NCBI GenBank assembly: GCA_021803035.1
Contig: JAJZME010000038.1
Location: 86,101 to 150,100 of the forward strand
Direction of reading: 5' to 3'
DNA length: 64,000 nt
Origin: Acidobacteriota bacterium
Lineage (GTDB): Bacteria; Acidobacteriota; Terriglobia; Terriglobales; Acidobacteriaceae
The translations under genes and the position numbers were made by a program. The notes under the pieces were generated by a model. It ran no database searches, was not told the origin of the DNA, and was given only the letters and a program-made list of their open reading frames with translations. Shown here piece after piece: positions 17,896-26,526 of the stretch. Position 1 is the first letter of the stretch; every line of letters starts with the position of its first letter.

Positions 17896-18041
17896 TGCTT
17901 TGTTTACCTTAAGGCCTTAGAAATTAGTATACGGTGATGTAGATCACCCACAGTCTCGCAACTGCGAAGGACAAAATCCTCCACCGTGTTGATTCCAGAG
18001 TAAATCGTTTGCCGCCTGAAGTGGCGCCCGCGGCCTGCCGC

Positions 18042-19349
18042 TCAGGGCGCGAGCGGGCGTGAGCCGCCGGCACTGGCCTCTTTCACCACCAGTCTCGTTT
18101 GGGACACCGCATTGCCCTTTCTGCCCGCCGCCATGGCCACCACGCGCCGCGCATAGTTGGCCACCATCTCCACACCCGCCGAATATTTAGGATTCGGATC
18201 TCGCGGACCTCCGTTATAGGCACCCTCCGCCTCAGCCACATTCCCGTGAAAATAATCCAGCAAATTGCGCAGCAGCAGGCCGGCGTAGGTCGTCAGCACG
18301 CCAGTGCTGATGTGGTTGAAATTCAGCATTCGTGGGGGCCGCAGCCGGGGCGGAAGCTTGTTGTAGTTCCGTTTGGTGTCCTCCAGATACAGATTGTGGG
18401 CATATCGCAGAGTTTCCCGCGTGATTTGCCAAGGCCCGACCGAATAGTTGCTCACCAGCACCCACCCCGGCTTGCGCCTCAGAACAATGTCTCCGGGCTG
18501 CGCATATCGCTTCCAGATTGCGTGTTTCAGGTCCCCGCGAATGTCCAGGTAGTTGTTCTCCATTGCGCCGATCCCCAGCAACATGCTGAGCGGAATCTTG
18601 TAGAACTGCGCCACATCGATCATGTCGGCCGCAAAGTTCAGCGCATCGTCGGTGGAAAGCTCTTTGCCGGCGGCTGGCTGCAGCCGTTCCCGCACCCGCC
18701 GGTCCGTCTTCACTTTGAAGAGAATGAACTGGGCCACCGCCGAGGTTAGCGCGGCGCGCGGAAGCTGTAATAGTTGTTCCCGCACCGGCAACTGGTAGGC
18801 GGCATAGAAGAGTTTTGTCTCCTTTTGCCAGCGGAGGATCTCGGATGTGGGCGGAGATTTCAGATCGTACGAATGGATGTAGCCATTAATAACCAGTTCT
18901 CCCAGAATGCGATATGCCTTCATCAGATCATTGGGCATTTGCACGTAAAGGGTGTACAGCGGACCGCTCTTTCTCTCTTTGGTCACAATGTAGACATGGG
19001 AACCGGCGATAAGTTGAATGTCCTGCAGGTAGTCAAAGCGCAGATAGGCCGTCAGATCGTTTTGATAGGTGCCCACATCGCCCAAAAGATTCCCGTTCGG
19101 CATGGGGATGACGGTTCTGCCGTCTTCAAACAGGACTTGTGGCACAAGATTCCTGGAAATCGTGGGCATCGGCTGCACATAAAAGAGCCACCAGATGACC
19201 AAAGCGCTGGCCACCACCCACGCGGCCACGACGGCCGACAGAAGGACGATGCAGCGTCGCCGAAACCTTTCGTATTCCTCCCATCCTGGCGCCGACGATG
19301 AAAATGATAAAGGCTTTGATGCCAAAGTATCCTGGAGTGTGCCGGCCAT
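18042..19349 (-). CDS. Membrane-anchored lytic-transglycosylase-like protein
   Basis: 435 residues. There is a cytosolic N-terminus of about 30 residues, one transmembrane helix (CIVLLSAVVAAWVVASALVI, about 33-52), then a large periplasmic part. SLT-fold signatures are visible in the C-terminal half: GIGAMENNYLD (candidate catalytic Glu), YSVGPWQITRETL and AYNGGP. It would cleave peptidoglycan glycan strands to anhydromuropeptides. The 150-residue stretch between anchor and SLT domain is not recognised. Anhydro-sugar products would feed the nagZ/anmK genes at 24-26 kb. Confidence 0.75.
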   Translation of the reverse strand: MAGTLQDTLASKPLSFSSSAPGWEEYERFRRRCIVLLSAVVAAWVVASALVIWWLFYVQPMPTISRNLVPQVLFEDGRTVIPMPNGNLLGDVGTYQNDLTAYLRFDYLQDIQLIAGSHVYIVTKERKSGPLYTLYVQMPNDLMKAYRILGELVINGYIHSYDLKSPPTSEILRWQKETKLFYAAYQLPVREQLLQLPRAALTSAVAQFILFKVKTDRRVRERLQPAAGKELSTDDALNFAADMIDVAQFYKIPLSMLLGIGAMENNYLDIRGDLKHAIWKRYAQPGDIVLRRKPGWVLVSNYSVGPWQITRETLRYAHNLYLEDTKRNYNKLPPRLRPPRMLNFNHISTGVLTTYAGLLLRNLLDYFHGNVAEAEGAYNGGPRDPNPKYSAGVEMVANYARRVVAMAAGRKGNAVSQTRLVVKEASAGGSRPLAP

Positions 19350-19446
19350 TTGGATGCACCCTTACATCACTCTGCTGGGCAAACGATACCACAATTAAGG
19401 CAACGGCCTGACGGCGCCCTCTTCGACTCCAATCCGAACCAAAACA

Positions 19447-19477
19447 AACCGGGCGAGATGACAGCGCTCGCCCGGTT
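19447..19477 (-). terminator. Rho-independent terminator of the lipoprotein gene
   Basis: AACCGGGCGAG (19447-19457) and CTCGCCCGGTT (19467-19477) form a perfect 11-bp stem with a 9-base loop. On the minus strand it is followed by a T-rich TTTGTTTTGG tract. It sits 45 bp past the stop of the minus-strand lipoprotein gene, the right place and orientation for an intrinsic terminator. Confidence 0.85.
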
Positions 19478-19521
19478 GATGGCAGAGGTCAAATTGGCAT
19501 TTTCAATGCCAGGTTGTGCCG

Positions 19522-20919
19522 CTATTCGCCCTTCATGTCGTCTACGTAACGGGCCAGCAGAACAAGCTGTCCGCTGGTGGGATTTTTGAGCAGCAGTCCG
19601 ACCACGCGAACTTTGGCGCCTCCCGTGACATCGTCGAATGAGCCGAAGCCGTCCCGGTAATCCGTCTTGCCGGCAACGTAGACCGTAACCGGCGTGGGAA
19701 TGAGCACACCGGCAAAGCCATTCACCTGCATTTGGAAGGTGCCGTTCCCGGAATCGACCGAGCCGGCGACAACGGTGCCGGTGAAGCCCCACGGCCGCAG
19801 CACCACGCGATTGGTGCCCACGTCCGTCGGGCTGGTGGCGTCGCTGAGCGGCCCGCCGATGGCCACATCCTGACCCGCGACCAGCGCCGAGGAGTTGAAC
19901 AGGAAGGCGGCCATCGGATTGCGCATCCAGTAGATGAAGTACTTCTCACTATCGCTGAGCACGACCGTGGCGCGCGTCCCCAGTTGCACGTCCGTATTGG
20001 TCGGCTCAAGCCCGCGCACGTAAAGATCGAAGCTCTTGGCCGCCCCGGAGGCAGGCGTCACATAGGTTACCTGGCCGGAAGCATAGAACCTGTGCTGCGA
20101 AAGAATGGCGACCTCGTCGGCGTTGATTGTGGCCTGGGCATTGTCGACCTCGCCGGAGATCTGAACGATGCTGTGGCCGGGGATTAACAGGCTGAGGTTC
20201 GCATTGTTATCCCACTCGGTCTGGCCGTCGGTATCGATCGTGAACTGGCGGCCGTTCGGCCTCTGGAGGACGAAGGACTGCGCGGTGCTGTTGACGCTGA
20301 CTACGCCGCCAACCAATTCGTCGATATGGCCGCCCGAGTCGCCGGGCTTGACCACGGTGACCGTAAAGGTGGGATTCACCTTGCCGGTGATCTGGCCGCC
20401 GCTGGTCTCGATGGACTTGAACAAATTGAAATCGACACGCAAGCCCATGGATACGGTCTTGGTAATCACCAGGGGAGTTGGCAGTGTGATGTTGACCGTG
20501 GATGTGGTCAGCGCGGCCGGCTCCGTCTGGATGCTTGGCTCCGCCGTGGAGGTATCGAGATAGCCGATCGTCGCCGGCCCCAGCGTGATCGAAACGCTGC
20601 TATAGGTGCCAACAGGAACGTTGTTGAGGCTCAGGAGCGCCTGCAGTCCGTTGTAACGCGCGAAATCGACCGTGGGTGAGCCGCTGATGAGCGGTACGCT
20701 GTTGCCTTTGGAGTCGATTGCATCCATGCTGAAATCCTGCACCGCGAAGGATACGATGCTGGCTGCCGGAGCGTCAGTGCCAATGAGAAAGGCCTGGCCT
20801 GTTTGCGAACTGGAGCTGGCCGAAAGCGGGTTAGACATGTTGCTGCAGCCCACCGCCAGAAACGCGGCAAGCGACAGAACTCCGATAACGATGGGCTGAA
20901 CCCGATACCTGGACAACAT
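19522..20919 (-). CDS. Putative lipoprotein with DUF4382- and DUF5666-like domains
   Basis: 465 residues. A lipoprotein signal is clear: hydrophobic segment then LAVGCSNMS with the lipobox Cys at about 25. Residues about 40-190 (FLIGTDAPAASIVSFAVQDF, VDFARYNGLQALLSL, VGTYSSVSITL) match the DUF4382 pattern. The rest shows repeated small beta-barrel units (GGVVSVNSTAQSFVLQRPNG, ASGQVTYV, FTGTVVAGSVDSGNGTFQMQ) of DUF5666 type. Function is unknown; it is probably anchored at the outer membrane. A clear terminator follows it, and it is transcribed alone. Confidence 0.8.
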   Translation of the reverse strand: MLSRYRVQPIVIGVLSLAAFLAVGCSNMSNPLSASSSSQTGQAFLIGTDAPAASIVSFAVQDFSMDAIDSKGNSVPLISGSPTVDFARYNGLQALLSLNNVPVGTYSSVSITLGPATIGYLDTSTAEPSIQTEPAALTTSTVNITLPTPLVITKTVSMGLRVDFNLFKSIETSGGQITGKVNPTFTVTVVKPGDSGGHIDELVGGVVSVNSTAQSFVLQRPNGRQFTIDTDGQTEWDNNANLSLLIPGHSIVQISGEVDNAQATINADEVAILSQHRFYASGQVTYVTPASGAAKSFDLYVRGLEPTNTDVQLGTRATVVLSDSEKYFIYWMRNPMAAFLFNSSALVAGQDVAIGGPLSDATSPTDVGTNRVVLRPWGFTGTVVAGSVDSGNGTFQMQVNGFAGVLIPTPVTVYVAGKTDYRDGFGSFDDVTGGAKVRVVGLLLKNPTSGQLVLLARYVDDMKGE

Positions 20920-21404
20920 AGTGGATCACTCTTTCCGCAACCTTCCGCGGCTTCTGCTGAGCGAACGCCGAGTGGGCTGGCCGCCCCTCGCCTGGAAGAA
21001 TCTGCCCTGCGCACAACTCGAGTGGAAGCGCCGGCGAACACTCTGACCCGCGCTCGCAATGCAGCACACGGAAAACCGTCGAGTTGTTTTCGACCTCGGC
21101 AGGACGATCACGCATAACCGGAGAAGCAGGTTCTTGCAGGTCGCGCTCGCGCGCGGAATTGTTGCTGAAAAATCGCGACGCTTGCGAGTCGAGCAGTGTG
21201 TTTCGCAGGCCGTCGATAGCAAAAACCCGCTCTCTCAAAAAAGTTGCGAAGTTTACGCGGATTTTTTCGGGTTCTCAATTTTCAAGCCAATGCGGCTTCC
21301 AGATGCAAAATCGCTGCGGCGGCCAGCCTTCCAGCCAAGGCTTTCCAGTGGCAGCGTTTTCCGCAACAGCCCGGGCGGCCAGCCGCGATAATCTTAAAGG
21401 CAAC
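20920..21404. other. 485-bp intergenic region between the lipoprotein gene and mutS
   Basis: The stretch separates divergent genes, so both promoters must be here. Several overlapping frames are open, including one continuous with mutS, but their predicted peptides are Arg/Ser-rich and look like nothing known. No RNA gene, palindrome or repeat stands out. Confidence 0.4.
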
Positions 21405-24173
21405 GTGATCCGCGAAGACCGCCAAGCCGACGCTCAGCTCCCCGGCCTTCTGGACGAGGTCGCAGCCGCTCCGCCGCCACACGCCGCCGAAGTTCCGCCG
21501 CTGCAACTGGAAAGCCCGCCCGGGCCGGTCAAGGATGCAGCCGCGCCGGCTGGCGACAAATCGCCGCCTCTGACCCCCTTCATGCGCCAATGGGCCGCCG
21601 CCAAGCGCGAAAATCCCGATGCCCTGCTCTTCTTTCGCATGGGGGATTTTTACGAGCTTTTTTACGATGACGCCGCCGTGGCCAGCCGCGAGTTGCAACT
21701 GACCCTGACGGCGCGGGACCGCGAGCGGCAGGTGCCCATGTGCGGCGTTCCTTATCATGCCGTGGAAAGCTACCTGACGCGCCTCTTGCGCAAGGGATAC
21801 CGTATCGCCCTCTGCGACCAGATGGAGGATCCCAAGCTCGCCAAAAAGATCGTGCGGCGCGAGGTGACCCGGGTGCTGACGCCGGGAACCGCCCTCGATG
21901 CCGGGCTGAACCAGGAACAGAACAACTTTCTCGCGGCGCTCTTTGAAGACGGGCAGGCCAAAGCCCCGGTCTGCGCCATCGCCCTGCTCGACGTTTCAAC
22001 GGGTGAATTTCGCACCGCCGAGTTCGCCGGCGCGCAGGCGCGGCAGCAGGCAGCCGATGAGCTGCTGCTGGCTGCTCCCAGCGAAGTGCTTCTCGCCGCC
22101 AGCGCCGAGCTGCCCGCCGCGCTTGAGCGCATTCCGGCGCGCACGCGCGTGGAGGATTGGGTCTGGTCCCGCGATTTTGCCCTGCCGCTGCTCGAACGGC
22201 AACTGAACGTGCGCTCGCTGGAAGGCTTTGGTCTCGACGGACACCGGGCAGCGGCCATAGCGGCTGGCGCAGTGTTGCACTATGTGCGCACCACGCAGAA
22301 GAACGAGGCGCTGCATATCGACTCGCTGAAGTTCGAGGAGCACTCCACAGCCCTCGAACTCGACCAGGTGACGGTGCGCAATCTGGAGCTGGTCGAGCCG
22401 CTTTTCGCTGGGCAGGACGACCGCGCCACGCTCTTTCGCACCCTCGACGCCTGCCAGACACCCATGGGCAAGCGCCTGCTGCGCGCCACCATCCTGCGCC
22501 CGCTGATGGACGCCGAGGCCATCGAAGCGCGTTATGAAGCCGTGGCCGAGGCGCACGCGGACCTGATGCGGCGCGAGGAAATCCGCCGCGCCTTCAGCGG
22601 AGTTCTGGATCTGGAACGGCTGCTGGCGCGGCTTTCGCTCGATTCCGCCGGGCCGCGCGACGTGCGCGCGCTGGCGGCAAGCCTGGCGCGCCTGCCCGGG
22701 TTGCGCGCGGCGCTCGACGCCATGCGCGCAACCCTGTGGCGCCAGATCGCGGCGCGGCTTGACACGCTGGACGATGTAACCGCGCGCGTTGCCCGCACGC
22801 TGGTGCCTGATCCGCCCCTGACGCTCGCCGACGGCGGCGCCATCGCGGCCGGAGTCGATGCGGAGCTGGACGATCTGCGCACGGTTTCAAGCAGCGGACG
22901 CCAGGCAATTGCCGCCATCGAAGACCGCGAGCGGCAACGGACCGGAATCAGCTCGCTCAAGGTTCGCTATAACTCAGTCTTCGGATACTACATCGAGATC
23001 ACCAAGGCCAACCTGGCGCTGGCGCCCCCGGATTATGAGCGCAAGCAAACGCTGGTCAACGCCGAGCGGTTTACCACCCCTGAGTTAAAGGAATACGAAC
23101 GGAAGATCCTGACCGCGCATGACCGCTCGATCGAAATCGAAAAGAGAATCTTCGCCGAGCTGCGCGCATTCGTGCTGGCATCGGCAGGCCGGATCAAGCG
23201 TTCGTCTGCGGCCGTGGCCGAGGCTGATCTGCTGGCGAACTTCGCGCACCTGGCCGCAAGCCGCCGCTACGCGCGGCCGGTGCTGGCCGCGGAGCCGGTG
23301 ATCGAAGCCGTGGCAGGCAGGCATCCGGTCATCGAGCAGTGGATGGAAGAAACCCGCGAGGGAAAGTTCATTCCCAACGATATTTATCTGAACGCTGGCG
23401 AAGATGGACCGGGTTTGTTGCTGATTACCGGACCTAACATGGGCGGCAAGAGCACTTATCTGCGCCAGGCGGCCATGCTGGTGCTGATGGCGCAGATGGG
23501 AAGCTTTGTTTCTGCGGAAAGCCTGCGCTTCGGCCTGGTGGATCGCATCTATACGCGCATCGGGGCCAGCGATAACGTGGCGCGCGGACGATCTACTTTC
23601 ATGGTGGAGATGACGGAGACGGCGACCATCCTGAATACGGCCACGCGGCGCTCGCTGATTCTGCTCGACGAGATGGGACGCGGCACGGCCACCTTTGACG
23701 GGCTTTCGCTGGCCTGGGCCACGGTCGAGTATCTGCACGCCGAAACCGGTGCGCGCACGCTCTTCGCCACGCACTATCATGAACTGACCATGCTGGCCGA
23801 AAAGCTGAAACGCGTGCGCAATCTCCGTGTGGGCGTGAAAGAAGCCGCGGGCGGTATTGTTTTCCTGCACAACATTGAACCGGGTGCGGCGAGCAAGAGT
23901 TATGGCATCGACGTGGCCAAGCTTGCCGGCCTCCCGCCTGCGGTGATTGAGCGCGCAAGGCATGTATTGCGCCAGCATGAGAAGCAGGAGCGCCAAAGCG
24001 TGCAGGTGGAAACCACGGTTGAGCCGATACAGTTGACCATCTTCACGCCGCTCTCGCAGCGCATCCTGGACCGCCTGGCGGAGGTAGACGTGAATTCGCT
24101 TACGCCCTTGCAGGCGCTGAATCTGATCGAGGAGTTACAGCAGGAACTGAAAGACAAAGTCCCTGGAACATAG
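21405..24173 (+). CDS. mutS: DNA mismatch repair protein MutS
   Basis: About 922 residues from a proposed GTG at 21405 preceded by AAAGG; an ATG at 21582 (MRQWAAAKRENP) is the alternative and starts at the conserved domain. The mismatch-reading F-x-E motif is in MGDFYELFYDD. The ATPase has Walker A GPNMGGKST, Walker B LILLDEMGRGT and the ATHYHEL switch. It recognises mismatches and recruits MutL. The frame is open about 107 codons above the GTG but without family similarity. The first about 60 residues from the GTG are Ala/Pro-rich and unusual for MutS. No mutL is in the window. Confidence 0.97.
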   Translation: MIREDRQADAQLPGLLDEVAAAPPPHAAEVPPLQLESPPGPVKDAAAPAGDKSPPLTPFMRQWAAAKRENPDALLFFRMGDFYELFYDDAAVASRELQLTLTARDRERQVPMCGVPYHAVESYLTRLLRKGYRIALCDQMEDPKLAKKIVRREVTRVLTPGTALDAGLNQEQNNFLAALFEDGQAKAPVCAIALLDVSTGEFRTAEFAGAQARQQAADELLLAAPSEVLLAASAELPAALERIPARTRVEDWVWSRDFALPLLERQLNVRSLEGFGLDGHRAAAIAAGAVLHYVRTTQKNEALHIDSLKFEEHSTALELDQVTVRNLELVEPLFAGQDDRATLFRTLDACQTPMGKRLLRATILRPLMDAEAIEARYEAVAEAHADLMRREEIRRAFSGVLDLERLLARLSLDSAGPRDVRALAASLARLPGLRAALDAMRATLWRQIAARLDTLDDVTARVARTLVPDPPLTLADGGAIAAGVDAELDDLRTVSSSGRQAIAAIEDRERQRTGISSLKVRYNSVFGYYIEITKANLALAPPDYERKQTLVNAERFTTPELKEYERKILTAHDRSIEIEKRIFAELRAFVLASAGRIKRSSAAVAEADLLANFAHLAASRRYARPVLAAEPVIEAVAGRHPVIEQWMEETREGKFIPNDIYLNAGEDGPGLLLITGPNMGGKSTYLRQAAMLVLMAQMGSFVSAESLRFGLVDRIYTRIGASDNVARGRSTFMVEMTETATILNTATRRSLILLDEMGRGTATFDGLSLAWATVEYLHAETGARTLFATHYHELTMLAEKLKRVRNLRVGVKEAAGGIVFLHNIEPGAASKSYGIDVAKLAGLPPAVIERARHVLRQHEKQERQSVQVETTVEPIQLTIFTPLSQRILDRLAEVDVNSLTPLQALNLIEELQQELKDKVPGT

Positions 24174-24256
24174 CAATCAAGAAATGTAAATGAGTAACAA
24201 AGAACGCAGATGAGTTAAAAAGGATCGGCGGCACCACACGGTAAGTGAGGATGACA

Positions 24257-25360
24257 ATGGAACTGCAGCGCGCGGCCGGAAGTCTGCTGGTGGTTGGCCT
24301 GGCCGGACGAGAATTGACGGCGATGGAGCGAGCGTGGCTCAAGCTGCTGCGGCCGGCGGGGATCATCCTCTTCAAGCGGAACATTGACAACGCCAGGCAG
24401 ACGCGAGCGCTGCTCAAGGAAGCAACAACGTTCTGCGCACCGCACAGCGCGCGCTGCGTCGATGTGGAAGGCGGAACAGTCAACCGCCTCCATGAAGCTC
24501 TGGCGCCTATTCCATCGTTGCAGACTGTCGCAAGAGCAATGAAGTCCGCCGCGGTTCCCGACCGCCTGGCGCGCACGCACGGAGAGTTGATCGCCCGGGC
24601 TGTTGCCGCCTTTGGATTCAACACATCGCTGGCGCCGGTGCTCGATCTGGCTCTGCCCGAGTCAGCGCAGGTAATGGGCACGCGCTGCGCGGCTGCGGCG
24701 CCGGCGGAAGTCATCGATTACGCGCGCGGATTCCTCGCCGGCTTTGCTTCGCGCGGCATCGTGGGCTGCGGCAAGCATTTTCCGGGGCTCGGCGGCGGCG
24801 CGCTCGACTCGCACCAGGAAACCCCGGCGATCATGCGCCAAGGCAGCGCCATCTGGCGCGATGATCTGGAGCCTTATCGCGCATTGCACCGCGAGTTGCC
24901 CATCGTCATGATCAACCACGCCGCGTATCCCAAAACGCCGGGCAGGCAGCGGCCGGCGAGCGTGTCGAGTTACTGGATTGAAACCGTGCTGCGCAAGCGA
25001 ATCGGTTTCAGAGGGATCGTGCTCTCCGACGACCTGGAGATGGGCGGCATTTTGAAGTTCATGCCCATCGAAGAAGCCGCCGTCGAGGCCATCCGCGCCG
25101 GATCGGATCTGATCGAAATCTGCCACCGTCCAGAGCTGATCCTGCAGGCGTTCGAGACGCTGATCGCCGAGGGCGAGCGGTCGGCTGCGTTTCGCAGGCT
25201 GCTGCTGACGCGTGCGCGGGAGACCGAACGCAAGCGGGCGCGGCTCTTTTCCCGCGCCATGGCTTCGGCCTTGGGCGAACGCCAGTTCCAGGCGCTGCGG
25301 GCGCGGATTGCGCGCTTCAGCGATGCCGTCGCCAATGCAGTGGAGGGTCGCGGCGCATGA
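24257..25360 (+). CDS. nagZ: Beta-N-acetylhexosaminidase NagZ (glycoside hydrolase family 3)
   Basis: About 367 residues from the ATG at 24257, which has GAGG six bases upstream; in-frame GTG/ATG codons at 24245/24251 sit on top of that sequence. NagZ signatures are GCGKHFPGLGGGALDSHQETP (catalytic-loop His, split motif KHFPG and DSH) and the nucleophile Asp in VLSDDLEMGG. It removes GlcNAc from GlcNAc-anhydroMurNAc peptides in the cytosol. It overlaps anmK by 4 bp, so both act on peptidoglycan turnover products. The C-terminus is longer than in short NagZ forms, with an Arg-rich helical tail. Confidence 0.93.
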   Translation: MELQRAAGSLLVVGLAGRELTAMERAWLKLLRPAGIILFKRNIDNARQTRALLKEATTFCAPHSARCVDVEGGTVNRLHEALAPIPSLQTVARAMKSAAVPDRLARTHGELIARAVAAFGFNTSLAPVLDLALPESAQVMGTRCAAAAPAEVIDYARGFLAGFASRGIVGCGKHFPGLGGGALDSHQETPAIMRQGSAIWRDDLEPYRALHRELPIVMINHAAYPKTPGRQRPASVSSYWIETVLRKRIGFRGIVLSDDLEMGGILKFMPIEEAAVEAIRAGSDLIEICHRPELILQAFETLIAEGERSAAFRRLLLTRARETERKRARLFSRAMASALGERQFQALRARIARFSDAVANAVEGRGA

Positions 25361-26526
25361 ACACGCGTAGAATGACGGTGGCCGGCGTGATGAGCGGGAC
25401 CTCCGCCGATGGCGTCGATGTGGCTGTGGTGCGCATTTCTCCTGGCCGGTTGCGGCCGCGTCTCAAGCTCCTTGCTCATCAGGGATTTGCCTATCCGGCC
25501 CCGCTGCGCCGTGCGGTTCTGGCCGCGATGAATGCGGCTTCAATCTCCACGGCGGAACTGGCGCGGCTGAACTGGCGTCTGGGCCTGGAGTATGCCCAGG
25601 CCGTCAGCGCTACCCTTGACCGGCGCAAGCTGAAGATCGATCTGGTCGGCTGCCACGGGCAGACACTCTACCATCAGCCGCGCGCCGCGGCCTATGCGGG
25701 CCGGCAGTTCACCTGCACCTGGCAGGCTGGCGAGGCTCAGGCGATTGCATCCAGGGTTGGCGTGCCGGTGGTGTCGAATTTCCGCCCGACGGATATGCTG
25801 GCAGGCGGCCAGGGAGCACCGCTGGTGCCGCTGCTCGATTACGTCCTGTTTGCCGAGACGCGGCGCGGGCGCGTACTGCAGAATATTGGCGGCATTGCCA
25901 ATCTCACAGCGATTCCCGCGGGCGCTGCAGCGAATGGCGTGATTGCCTTCGATACCGGCCCGGGAAACATGGTGATGGACGCGCTGGCCCGCCAGCTTTT
26001 CGGAAAGCAGTTCGACCGCGGCGGACATTTTGCCGCCGCGGGCGCCGTGCTTGCGCCCGTGCTCAAGCAGGAGTTACAGAATCCTTACTACCGCCTGAAA
26101 CCGCCACGCACCGCCGGCCGCGAGCAGTTTGGCCGCGAGTATGCGGACGCGTTTCTCGCCGCCTGCCGCAGACACTCGAAAAGACCGGAAGATGCGCTGG
26201 CCACGGCAACCGCCCTCACCGCGGAGACGATTGTGGCCGGCTACCGGCGCCATGTTGCGCGGCTCATGCGCGGCCACCCGGTGGATTTCATCGTCTCTGG
26301 AGGCGGAGCCCGCAACGCAACGCTGATGGCGATGCTTGCGCGCCGGCTGGAGCCGCTGGGTTGCGCGCTGGCGGCGAGCGAAGATTTCGGATTGCCCGCC
26401 GAGGCAAAAGAAGCGGCTGCCTTCGCGCTGCTGGCCTGGCAAACCTGGCATCGGCTGCCGGGCAACGTGCCCGCGGCAACCGGGGCAAAACGCCCTGCCA
26501 TTCTGGGACAGGTAACGTATGCGTAG
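25357..26526 (+). CDS. anmK: Anhydro-N-acetylmuramic acid kinase AnmK
   Basis: 389 residues. ATP-binding and substrate motifs of the family are clear: VMSGTSADGVDVAVV at the start, LVGCHGQTLYHQP, LQNIGGIANLT, FDTGPGNMVMDAL and FIVSGGGARNATLM. It phosphorylates and opens 1,6-anhydroMurNAc to MurNAc-6-phosphate. Its ATG overlaps the nagZ stop (ATGA) and its stop overlaps the next gene's start by 8 bp, giving a three-gene coupled operon. A MurQ etherase is not in the window. Confidence 0.96.
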   Translation: MNTRRMTVAGVMSGTSADGVDVAVVRISPGRLRPRLKLLAHQGFAYPAPLRRAVLAAMNAASISTAELARLNWRLGLEYAQAVSATLDRRKLKIDLVGCHGQTLYHQPRAAAYAGRQFTCTWQAGEAQAIASRVGVPVVSNFRPTDMLAGGQGAPLVPLLDYVLFAETRRGRVLQNIGGIANLTAIPAGAAANGVIAFDTGPGNMVMDALARQLFGKQFDRGGHFAAAGAVLAPVLKQELQNPYYRLKPPRTAGREQFGREYADAFLAACRRHSKRPEDALATATALTAETIVAGYRRHVARLMRGHPVDFIVSGGGARNATLMAMLARRLEPLGCALAASEDFGLPAEAKEAAAFALLAWQTWHRLPGNVPAATGAKRPAILGQVTYA

